This document shows, one piece after another, positions 1 through 7,906 of a stretch of 33,133 bases of DNA. Below the pieces are notes generated by a model. It did not search any database. It saw only the letters and a program-made list of their open reading frames with translations, and had not been told where the DNA came from. The number at the start of each line of letters is the position of its first letter. Within the stretch, counting starts at the first letter, position 1. The DNA is from Deltaproteobacteria bacterium (GTDB lineage Bacteria; Desulfobacterota; QYQD01): the NCBI GenBank assembly GCA_007280345.1, contig QYQD01000164.1, positions 1 to 33,133 on the forward strand, written 5' to 3'. The position numbers were made by a program, and so were the translations under genes.

Positions 1-99
1 AACCCTATTGGCAATCCCTATGAAAGTCGTGAGCACGGCGTCAAGGAGCATCGTATCGAAAATCTCTCTGAGTTCGGCAATCGTAACTCGGTTTGCCAT
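1..99 (-). CDS. Partial CDS at window edge, MANRVTIAELREIFDTMLLDAVLTTFIGIANRV..., possibly phage head-tail connector
   Basis: ATG at 99 immediately follows the TAA of the upstream gene (TAAATG); N-terminus style resembles phage gp6-like connector proteins; truncated by window. Confidence 0.45.
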   Translation of the reverse strand, partial: MANRVTIAELREIFDTMLLDAVLTTFIGIANRV

Positions 100-813
100 T
101 TATTTTCTCCGCGCCCGCCATAATTTAGGGTCTACAAAATTAAGAATTTCTGGGTTCCATGATAATCCGAGCCAGGAAATCGCGTCCATAAGTTCCGAGT
201 AATCACCCGCCACCATTTTTTCGGGCCATATCACTTTTACCTGGAGGCCCGTCGTGATCATTTCCACGAATCGTTTTTCATGTTGCCGTACCCACCAAAG
301 CCATCCATCCCGCTCATTATTGACGCCGACCGCTTTCTGAATTTCCTTCCTGGCAAAAGCGCTCATGAACCCGGTTTTTTCGCAACTCGTGGCAATGTCA
401 CCGCTCCGCCGCCTGACTATAACCCACTTTGCCCGGGGGAACGCGTAAGACCACACGGGATGAAAGAGGCACATCTTGGCCCCTTTATAATACCAGGGAC
501 CGCTAATGTATCCTTCTTCCAGCATCACCTGCTCGACCCGGCGCCGCCAGTCCGTAGGGATTGGCAAATTCTCAACGTCTGGAAGCGGGTATTGACCCAG
601 GGGGTCCAGGCCCAGGCTCCGGAGGTAGGGTTTCGTGATCGTGTTGACGATTCGGGCGTTCTCCCACATCCCCTTTGGATTCGCCGAGTTTGGTCCCCGG
701 GTGATGCCACCAAAGGCGCCACAGAGCGATATGCTTCCGGCTATGAGCGAAGTGCCAGACCGTGCACATCCGGTGATAAGGATTGGATCATGTAGCCGCT
801 CAGAATTCATCAT
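100..813 (-). CDS. Sulfotransferase-like P-loop protein
   Basis: N-terminal PILITGCARSGTSLIAGSI (5'-PSB loop-like motif) and a later FPRAKWVIVRRRSGDIATS segment (3'-PB-like). Confidence 0.65.
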   Translation of the reverse strand: MMNSERLHDPILITGCARSGTSLIAGSISLCGAFGGITRGPNSANPKGMWENARIVNTITKPYLRSLGLDPLGQYPLPDVENLPIPTDWRRRVEQVMLEEGYISGPWYYKGAKMCLFHPVWSYAFPRAKWVIVRRRSGDIATSCEKTGFMSAFARKEIQKAVGVNNERDGWLWWVRQHEKRFVEMITTGLQVKVIWPEKMVAGDYSELMDAISWLGLSWNPEILNFVDPKLWRARRK

Positions 814-1168
814 CACCAGGCCTCTCGTAAGTGGTCCCGGGCCACAGGCATCCTCCGGGGAGATAAACCAGCCGACTACCCTCTTGCCATTGCGCCCGCA
901 TCATATTCCGCCATTCGCGCCGGGGTGCCACCGCGGCCACGATAACCACATGCCCCGGCCACTCACCCTCAGCCGCAGCTTCCGCCAGGCCCTGCAAATT
1001 TCTGATCCGGCCGGCGTCGGTAAAGTCCTGGTTGCCGGTCTGGTGCCGGAACATGTCGCCGTCGAGAATCCGCACTATCTTGCCCTCGGACCGGAGTTCC
1101 TGGGCCAGGTGGAAGGCGTGGTGGCTCTTGCCTGATCCGGGACGACCGGTAATGAGCACCACAGACAT
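800..1168 (-). CDS. Adenylylsulfate (APS) kinase-like P-loop kinase, small
   Basis: MSVVLITGRPGSGKSHHAFHLAQEL...VRILDGDMFRHQTGNQDFTDAGRIRNL: Walker A plus LDGDxxR and FxDAxRxxN as in APS kinase (CysC) family; TAATG overlap with upstream gene. Confidence 0.6.
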   Translation of the reverse strand: MSVVLITGRPGSGKSHHAFHLAQELRSEGKIVRILDGDMFRHQTGNQDFTDAGRIRNLQGLAEAAAEGEWPGHVVIVAAVAPRREWRNMMRAQWQEGSRLVYLPGGCLWPGTTYERPGDDEF

Positions 1169-3519
1169 TACCTCCAGGCCTCCTTCACCCACCGATCCCC
1201 CACCTCATGCACCCGGGGACGGCCATGAAAACAGACGATCCGGGCGTCCCGTGGGGGCACACCCTGGCGACATTCCCGCTTATATGAGTAGATGCCGGGG
1301 GCTGCGTCCTGGAGGGCCATGAACGTGCCCCCGTGCGCCTTAAGAGCCGCAGAAATATAAACCTGATCGCCCAGATGGTTGATCTCGGTGGCATTGAATT
1401 TTTCGTAAAGGAAATCATGGGAGCCGTTCTTCCAGGCCATAATCCCGGAGGCGCAGTTGCCCGCCAGCCGGTTTGCTCGATTCCAGGGGCGCAACCCGTA
1501 GAAGTCGCCCCCCAGGGTCAGCAGGTCGTCGATGTTTTTCAGGATGAGGGTGTCCAGGTCAAAATAAAGGACCCGCTCGGTAGACATGGCCCCCGGGCGG
1601 AACAGTTCAATCTTTGACCACCAGCCGGGGTGCCCGTTTGTGAGTCGAATGATTTCCACCCCTTTGATCTTGGGATCATCCGTCAAGCAGACGAACTTGA
1701 ACGGGTGGGTAAGATTCCGGTCCAGTGCCCGCTTCAAGTTCGCGACATACCGCTCATCGAAGTCGCCCCCAGTTTTCAGGACGCAGGCGATGGTGGTGGC
1801 CCGGGCGGGGGCCGGGCGGGTGTCCATCTGGATCTCCGGCGGCGGCAGAAGAGGAGTTTTTCTGACCAACCTTACCTCCGGAGCCGGAATGAACTTGTAA
1901 GGACCGTGCTTGGCCTCATAGAGTGCCTTGTTGCGTTTCCATCGGACCTTCTCGTTAGGTACGATGCAGTGGTCATGCCACTGGTGAGAGACAAGAAGGG
2001 CATCCCTCTGGCTTATGACAACCCCGGCCTTGAGCAAAGATTCCCGGAAATCGTCATCATCGAAGCAAAAGCCCTCGGAAAAGGATTCATCGAAGCCGCC
2101 GGACTGCAAGTATATCTGTTTGTTGAGAGCCGAACAGAAATGATAACGGGCCGGACGAAGTTTGCTGTGCTGAAACCACTGCTCCGGGACCCCCGACAAT
2201 TCTCCATGCTGGCCGATCTTTATTGCATTTCCCGCCGGGGCTTTCCGGCTTTGACATGCACAAACCAGATATTGCTCTGGATCTCCGTCAAAAGCCTTGT
2301 CCAAAGCCGCCAGGATATTTGATTCATGGTAAATTTCCGGGCTCGTCAGGACCACATAGACACCCTTGGCCTCGATCACACCCCGATTAAACAGTTTGGA
2401 GGGACCGTAGCAGTCGTCGGCCTCTTGTACTATCACCCGGATAGGCAAGCCTTGGGTCTGCCATTCGGCCACGACCTGGTGGAGTTCTTCGGGCCGGGCG
2501 CACTTGGAATCCTGGATGATGAGCAACTCCCAATCCTGGCGCCCTTTGTACCAGTATTGATAGCTTAATAGGGTATTATGGAGCAGGATCGGCCGGTCTA
2601 TGTAGGGCATAATAATGGAATATTCCACACCCTTGCCCTCTTTATAGGGACCGATGAATCCAGCTTCTGCCATGGCCCATTTGAGGCCGCTGCTCCGGGA
2701 ATCTTTTTGCACATCAGCGAAGCTTTGCCAGGAAGCTTCCGGCAGGGAAGATAGGCGATTACCTGCAAACCAGTGGATGCCAATGGTATGGGCTCGTACA
2801 TCCAAACGTTGCCGGTCAAGCCAAATGGCCAGCATCTGGTGGCGCACCGACCGGAAGGGGTAGACGGCATGTTGCGGAATCTGCCCGACTATGCTATTTC
2901 CCGCTTCTTTGACCCCGGGGGGGGCGAATTTGACAAGGAGATGTGTTCCTAAGCCCTGATAATCGGTCATGGGTTTGTTGACCATCTCCAGGCCCACCCG
3001 CTCCATTTCCCGGTAGAGATTACACCCCGGCGTACCCCCAAGAAAACCGATAGCCTGCCAGTGCTTAAGTTCTTGTGTCTCTCCCCAGCAAAGGAGGGCA
3101 TCGGCAGTCAAATTTACCGTAAGAGCCGACATGGGCCGAAAATAAAGGATATCAAAATCAGACCAGAAGCCTCCCATGGTATGCAACAGTCGCCAGCGCA
3201 AGAGATCGGAGCGGTGTACCTCCGTCATGCCTGCTGGAAAATCGTCTATGGGAGCCTCCCGAACCTCCACATTGGGGCCGGCTTCAGACAACCGCTTGAA
3301 CCAATCCTCGCCTTGCCAGGCGTAGTGGGCATGTTCCCCGGTGCGCCAGGTGGCCTGGGCACCAGAGTTCTTGGGATACCAGACGATCACCCGCCAGTCT
3401 GGATTGAGCCGGGCGAAGGTATATGCCGTCAACCAACGCAGCCAGGAGAGGGGTTTGTCTTTGCCCCAATACAAATGGAGTACGCGGGGTATGGTCGCCG
3501 GTGATATCAATTTATCCAT
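1168..3519 (-). CDS. Multidomain glycosyltransferase (783 aa; three GT-A-like segments)
   Basis: N-term GGFWSDFDILYFRPM (DXD sugar-binding region), middle GT2-like YSIIMPYIDRPILLHNTLLSYQYW, C-term VLYFDLDTLILKNIDDLL (DXD). Confidence 0.75.
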   Translation of the reverse strand: MDKLISPATIPRVLHLYWGKDKPLSWLRWLTAYTFARLNPDWRVIVWYPKNSGAQATWRTGEHAHYAWQGEDWFKRLSEAGPNVEVREAPIDDFPAGMTEVHRSDLLRWRLLHTMGGFWSDFDILYFRPMSALTVNLTADALLCWGETQELKHWQAIGFLGGTPGCNLYREMERVGLEMVNKPMTDYQGLGTHLLVKFAPPGVKEAGNSIVGQIPQHAVYPFRSVRHQMLAIWLDRQRLDVRAHTIGIHWFAGNRLSSLPEASWQSFADVQKDSRSSGLKWAMAEAGFIGPYKEGKGVEYSIIMPYIDRPILLHNTLLSYQYWYKGRQDWELLIIQDSKCARPEELHQVVAEWQTQGLPIRVIVQEADDCYGPSKLFNRGVIEAKGVYVVLTSPEIYHESNILAALDKAFDGDPEQYLVCACQSRKAPAGNAIKIGQHGELSGVPEQWFQHSKLRPARYHFCSALNKQIYLQSGGFDESFSEGFCFDDDDFRESLLKAGVVISQRDALLVSHQWHDHCIVPNEKVRWKRNKALYEAKHGPYKFIPAPEVRLVRKTPLLPPPEIQMDTRPAPARATTIACVLKTGGDFDERYVANLKRALDRNLTHPFKFVCLTDDPKIKGVEIIRLTNGHPGWWSKIELFRPGAMSTERVLYFDLDTLILKNIDDLLTLGGDFYGLRPWNRANRLAGNCASGIMAWKNGSHDFLYEKFNATEINHLGDQVYISAALKAHGGTFMALQDAAPGIYSYKRECRQGVPPRDARIVCFHGRPRVHEVGDRWVKEAWR

Positions 3520-4205
3520 CCTCCGAAACCGCTAGTGCATGGTTCCCGTTCCAGGGCTGGGGTCCAGTTTTCGATTATCTGGGAAACTGGCCGATCCTCC
3601 TGTCGGTAGGTAGTGGGCTTGAAATAAATCACTTTGGCACCAATATAATCCTCAATCCGAATAAGCGTTTCATCCCATCTGTTACACAAATCTTCATAGG
3701 TGACGGTTAGGGCTTCCGGAAAGACCTTCTGTAAAACCGCTTGGGTGTCGCGATGCTCCTCCAAGGCCACATGAAAGTCGTCGATATCAAATTTAACCGG
3801 GGGGTTGCTAATCTGATGGGGTTTGGAGACGTCGAAATCAAGCCGGGAGAAGGCCACACAGCTTGACAGATAGCGGTGTAACTGGTTTTCCCGGTTCAAG
3901 ATCACCGTCCGGGGCGGGAAAAAGGCGGCTATGGCCTGCCAGAAGCCTTCCGGCTCCAAATCAAAATTTTCCCGGATATGGGGCGCGCACCATTGATGGG
4001 TACAAGTCCCCCGGATTCGCTTATCCTGTTCTTTCGGAGTCATTTCCCTAAAATTGGCAAGTTGGCTGATTCCCTCACCCTTAAGGCCGTCCCACTGTTC
4101 CATGACCACTTCCGGGTGGGCTTGCAGGGCCGCCAATAGCATCTGCGTCCCGGAGCGCATTTGGGTGATCATCAAAAACCGGCTACGTTGTTTGGCATTA
4201 TTCAT
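3507..4205 (-). CDS. Sulfotransferase-like protein
   Basis: SRFLMITQMRSGTQMLLAALQAHPEVVMEQWDG: sulfotransferase-type P-loop; LTVTYEDLCNRWDETLIRIEDYIG near C-terminus. Confidence 0.7.
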   Translation of the reverse strand: MNNAKQRSRFLMITQMRSGTQMLLAALQAHPEVVMEQWDGLKGEGISQLANFREMTPKEQDKRIRGTCTHQWCAPHIRENFDLEPEGFWQAIAAFFPPRTVILNRENQLHRYLSSCVAFSRLDFDVSKPHQISNPPVKFDIDDFHVALEEHRDTQAVLQKVFPEALTVTYEDLCNRWDETLIRIEDYIGAKVIYFKPTTYRQEDRPVSQIIENWTPALEREPCTSGFGGWIN

Positions 4206-4702
4206 TATCTCAACCGATAGCCGAAGAAGCATTCCCGGGTAGAGGGTAGGATAACCCGGGCCCAGGATTCGTCAAATTCATCATAGGTCCACAAGCTGCG
4301 GTGCAAGATATTCTCATTTTGATAATAAAAACCCTGTGTATCCTCAAAACAGGTACGGTTGTCATCCCATTTCATGGGCGTCAAGGACACCACAGCCCTC
4401 TGAGCAAGCCTGACTGCTTGGCCTAAGATTTCTAAACTCCGGTGCTTATCAAGATGCTCCAAGACATCTAGGAGCAGAATAATGTCAAATTCCCGGTCTA
4501 GTGGTAAGTCGCTATCGTTTAGGTCTAATAGGTAGTCGGGTTTCGCCTTGGCCCAAGAGTCCAGGGAAAACACCTGTGCCGCGCCGATATTCTGATAGCG
4601 TCGGTCGCCGCTGCCCACATCCAACACCACGTCTGTCGGCAAGGCAAAATTCTGGAGCCATTTCAGTATATGCGGTTCGGGTGGATATTGGGTTTTGACC
4701 AT
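4205..4702 (-). CDS. Class I SAM-dependent methyltransferase
   Basis: DVVLDVGSGDRRYQNIGA (motif I) and FDIILLLDVLEHLDKHRSLEIL; TGATG overlap with upstream gene. Confidence 0.75.
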   Translation of the reverse strand: MVKTQYPPEPHILKWLQNFALPTDVVLDVGSGDRRYQNIGAAQVFSLDSWAKAKPDYLLDLNDSDLPLDREFDIILLLDVLEHLDKHRSLEILGQAVRLAQRAVVSLTPMKWDDNRTCFEDTQGFYYQNENILHRSLWTYDEFDESWARVILPSTRECFFGYRLR

Positions 4703-5664
4703 CAAACAAACTCCGCGTGGCTCAGGGGCATCGTGAGCAGATCCAGGGCCGAGTTGTAGTCATCGTAATAACACCGGACGCACCGGGAGCCATCGAAGGG
4801 GGTCTGCTCTCCCCATATTCGGTCAATGTCTTCCAGGGAACCCATGCGCATGCTCTCGACGTAATCGAGCCCCGGGGGGTCCTGGGCATATTGAACGCCG
4901 CAACATGGGTAAATACCGCCGCCTGCCGATACAACCGGCTTGATGAGGCTGATCAGGCACCGCTCGGCCCCCATGACAAAGGTGGCCCGGTCCTGATAGA
5001 TGACTTTGCTGTCGTCGATGCCTGCCCCCAGGAGATGCGCCCGTGCGACATTCATTCTGAGGGCTGACTTTTCGATATCCAGAAGGTCGCCAACGATCCG
5101 CACATGGGTAAAATTATGCTCATTGGCGAAGATAACCAGCCGCCCAAGCACGTCCCAATCAGGTTTCCTGGTCAGCACGTGGGAAAAGGCCCAATCTATT
5201 CCAGGCCCCGATTGCACGGCGTTCATTATCCCGGCCCATTCCGGCTCCCGATCATCGCTTGAGGAAATCCGGCACCAGGTGACATTTTTGTAACTGGAAA
5301 ACTTGCTGAATTGCGTCCCGTTGGTCACAAGGCCCACCTGGATTTGCAGGCCGTGAAGGATTTTAATGAGAGCGTTGATGTCGGGGTGCAGTAGGGGTTC
5401 CCCGCCGCCGGTGATCGTGACAGACTGGCAACCGAGCTTCTGAAAATTGGCCATGACCCGGAGTAATTTCTCTAAATCGAGTTCGGCCTTGCGGTCCCTT
5501 TCAGAGCAAGAGCAAAACCCGCACTTGAGGTTGCACCGATTTGTGGGATTCAACTGGACGTGCTGGGGGGGAATATAGCCAGCCCGGATGCGATTTATCA
5601 CAAAGGCGTTCTGCAATAATTTGACCGGCAGGGTGCTGGCCGCGGTGTAGCTTCTTAGAGTCAT
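4702..5664 (-). CDS. Radical SAM protein with C-terminal Cys-rich (SPASM-like) region
   Basis: CNLKCGFC (CxxxCxxC) and TITGGGEPLLHPD; C-terminal CLI...YPCCG...CVRCYYDDY. Start reassigned from ORF start 5823 to ATG 5664 (TTATGACTC overlap). Confidence 0.8.
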   Translation of the reverse strand: MTLRSYTAASTLPVKLLQNAFVINRIRAGYIPPQHVQLNPTNRCNLKCGFCSCSERDRKAELDLEKLLRVMANFQKLGCQSVTITGGGEPLLHPDINALIKILHGLQIQVGLVTNGTQFSKFSSYKNVTWCRISSSDDREPEWAGIMNAVQSGPGIDWAFSHVLTRKPDWDVLGRLVIFANEHNFTHVRIVGDLLDIEKSALRMNVARAHLLGAGIDDSKVIYQDRATFVMGAERCLISLIKPVVSAGGGIYPCCGVQYAQDPPGLDYVESMRMGSLEDIDRIWGEQTPFDGSRCVRCYYDDYNSALDLLTMPLSHAEFV

Positions 5665-5789
5665 AACTGAGCCCCATAAATCCCGCTGGCGAGGACTTTT
5701 ACCAGAACTTGACCTACCCCAAGGGATGGGGTTTCGAGTTCGGCTACCGTGAGCGGGGCACCTAATTCTGTTAGGATGGCGGCTTTCAT
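5661..5789 (-). CDS. 42 aa micro-ORF resembling the N-terminus of zinc-type medium-chain alcohol dehydrogenases (MKAAILTELGAPLTVAELETPSLGVGQVLVKVLASGIYGAQL)
   Basis: ORF below the supplied 60 aa cut-off; ATGA overlap at both ends with neighbouring genes; clear GroES-like MKAA.L...PL.V.E.E.P.LG.GQVLVKV.ASGI.G pattern. Confidence 0.65.
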   Translation of the reverse strand: MKAAILTELGAPLTVAELETPSLGVGQVLVKVLASGIYGAQL

Positions 5790-6223
5790 TTCCCAAGCAC
5801 CTTATGGGCACCTTCTTCAACATCCACCTTGCTCACCGCCTCTACATCAGCAGCCGCCTTTATCTCTACCTTGGCTTCGGTCAGTTTGGTGAGCCACTTT
5901 AACAGAGGCAGGGCAGTGGCCTCTAGCTTATCCATGATCGTATTGGGGCCACCATAGAGAGCTACCTGGTTTAGTACATAAGCCTTGTAACGGGTAACCA
6001 CTTCTTTCTCGGTGATCGCCCCAGATAAGATGCCCATCCCCAGCAACATGGACTTATTGACATCCGCAGCGATATCATACAGATCCCCGACATTCTCCGA
6101 ATCCAGCAAGCGCCGCAACTTGATCTTCAGGTAATGGGTCCGGGCAAGGGCTTCCTTTTCGGTTTCGGTTTCCGATCCTGTCAGAGTTTTGCCGTAGATT
6201 GAGAGTTGGTCTTCAAAGGTCAT
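5786..6223 (-). CDS. Hypothetical protein immediately downstream of the DGR RT
   Basis: ATGA overlap with RT stop; 145 aa, no family recognised. Confidence 0.7.
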   Translation of the reverse strand: MTFEDQLSIYGKTLTGSETETEKEALARTHYLKIKLRRLLDSENVGDLYDIAADVNKSMLLGMGILSGAITEKEVVTRYKAYVLNQVALYGGPNTIMDKLEATALPLLKWLTKLTEAKVEIKAAADVEAVSKVDVEEGAHKVLGK

Positions 6224-7224
6224 GTCGTCGCCTCCTGCAATTTTTTGTAGGTCCTGGGAAGTTTTATGGACTGGGGAGCGGCCTTTATTAGGCGCAGAAG
6301 ATGGGGCAGCGAGTCGGTACCCTTGGCGTGCCCCAAAAGCGATACCACCGCTTGCTGGTCCCCGGACTTCAATCTCCGGCTAAATTTATAGAGACTGTAT
6401 TTGCGGATGATCCGCCTGGTTTTCCAGGTGTGGTAGCCGACAAAATTGACCCCCCGCTTGATCCTCTGGATGGTGGACTTGGATAATTCCAGGTGCAGCT
6501 TGGTTTTCAAATACTCCACGATCAAGCCCCGATAGGCCAGTGCCTGTTCCCGGCTGAGACCGATGAGCACCATATCGTCCACGTAGCGCACATAGTGCCG
6601 CACCTTCAAAACCCGCTTAATGAAATGGTCCACCGGGTTGAGATAGATCAAAGCGTAAAGCTGGCTCAAAAGGTTGCCGATGGGGATGCCCAGGGGATCG
6701 CCGGTGTCGGCAAAAAGCATCATCGCGTCCACCAGGCGCCGATCCTTAATCTTGCCCTCGATCAACCCCCGGAGGATTTGCCGGTCTATGGAATAAAAGA
6801 ACTTCCGCACGTCGAGCTTCAAGATGTAAGCATCGTTACCATAATGCCTGAGGGCTTTTTGGGTGTAATCGCTGGCCTTGTGCGTCCCATACCCATTCCG
6901 GCAGGCAAAGGAGGTGGAAATAAAGGTCCGGTCGAAAATCGGATAGATCACCCGGTAAATTGCGTGCTGCAGCACGATATCCCGGAAGGCCGGTGCATAG
7001 ATTACTCGAGGCTTGGGCTCGTAAACCATGAACTTGAAATAAGGCTGCGGCTGGTAACTGCCGGCGTGGACTTCTTCGTAGAGGGCCGCCAGGTTGCTTC
7101 CCAGGTTGATCTCGAACTCAAAGCAGGCCCGCTTGCCCCGTTTACCTCGCCGGGCGTCGAGATAAGCATGGTACAGGTTGCTCTTGCTGAAAGCCCGTTC
7201 GAACAAATTGCCGAATCGTTTCAT
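6220..7224 (-). CDS. DGR reverse transcriptase
   Basis: MKRFGNLFERAFSKSNLYHAYLDARRGKR start typical of DGR RTs, GIPIGNLLSQLYA, RYVDDMVLIG (YxDD). Start reassigned to ATG 7224 because the ORF upstream of it is the TR. Confidence 0.95.
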   Translation of the reverse strand: MKRFGNLFERAFSKSNLYHAYLDARRGKRGKRACFEFEINLGSNLAALYEEVHAGSYQPQPYFKFMVYEPKPRVIYAPAFRDIVLQHAIYRVIYPIFDRTFISTSFACRNGYGTHKASDYTQKALRHYGNDAYILKLDVRKFFYSIDRQILRGLIEGKIKDRRLVDAMMLFADTGDPLGIPIGNLLSQLYALIYLNPVDHFIKRVLKVRHYVRYVDDMVLIGLSREQALAYRGLIVEYLKTKLHLELSKSTIQRIKRGVNFVGYHTWKTRRIIRKYSLYKFSRRLKSGDQQAVVSLLGHAKGTDSLPHLLRLIKAAPQSIKLPRTYKKLQEATT

Positions 7225-7345
7225 AAAGTCCTTCTGATTTTCGGATTGAATCCTACCAAAAAGAAGGTTTCTCCTGATTTCGCCTAAGGCTGGATAACCT
7301 ATCCCTGTTCTTCCACTATCCGCAAGAGCACGGTTCGAGGAAATG

Positions 7346-7459
7346 CAGTCCGCCTGCCACCCCACATTGTTGTTCGAGTTCGTCCGATTGTTGTTCCAAT
7401 TCAGATACCAGACTCCCGCATTGGACGTGTTGTTCCAATACGCACAGGAGAGGGGACAT
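7346..7459 (-). repeat. DGR template repeat (TR)
   Basis: Gapless alignment to 7920-8033 (offset 574); 17 of 19 mismatches at TR adenines (coding strand); AAC/AAT-rich. Confidence 0.95.
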
Positions 7460-7480
7460 GTTAATAGGTTACCCATAAGC

Positions 7481-7885
7481 TCAGTTCCAGCGGTTATCGT
7501 CTTTGATCTTTTTGATCCAGCCGCCGATCATCTTGCCGATCTCATCAACCAGGACGGTGATGGCCTGGTAGCGATTAGCCTCCCGCTCCAGAAAGTGCTC
7601 GTCTTCCTGTTTTCCGTCCTTGAACCGGAAATACCCCAATTCATAAGCCAGATAGAGCTGCATCCGCAACTTCTCGTGGGTTATGTCCAGGTTGGTTAAG
7701 GTGGTTTTCTTGAGATAGCGCTTCTCCCCTTCGGTGATGAGGTCAAAGATTCCATAGGCTGTGTTTCTGATTATGTTGGCTAAAGCGTATTTCTCATGTT
7801 TCGGAAAATGGTTAAGGTAAATATTCAATAACTTCAAAAACTCCGCCAATTTGCGATAAAGCCGTGGCTCGCTGTGTATCCCCAT
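7481..7885 (-). CDS. avd: DGR accessory variability determinant (Avd), four-helix-bundle protein
   Basis: RLYRKLAEFLKLLNIYLNHFPKHEKYALANIIRNTAYGIFDLITEGEK...; located between target gene and TR/RT as in classical DGRs. Confidence 0.85.
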   Translation of the reverse strand: MGIHSEPRLYRKLAEFLKLLNIYLNHFPKHEKYALANIIRNTAYGIFDLITEGEKRYLKKTTLTNLDITHEKLRMQLYLAYELGYFRFKDGKQEDEHFLEREANRYQAITVLVDEIGKMIGGWIKKIKDDNRWN

Positions 7886-7906
7886 CACCGCCTCGTTATC
7901 ACTCGG

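Noticed and set aside
4702-5823. Radical SAM start at 5823
   Set aside because: First ~53 codons overlap two other coupled genes and are low-complexity; ATG 5664 with the ATGA-type overlap is better supported.
6493-7287. 264 aa plus-strand ORF opposite the RT
   Set aside because: Antisense of the RT; composition explained by the complementary coding strand.
6220-7476. RT considered as group II intron or retron RT
   Set aside because: Adjacent Avd, adenine-rich TR and matching VR in a lectin-fold gene identify a DGR; no maturase domain or retron ncRNA seen.
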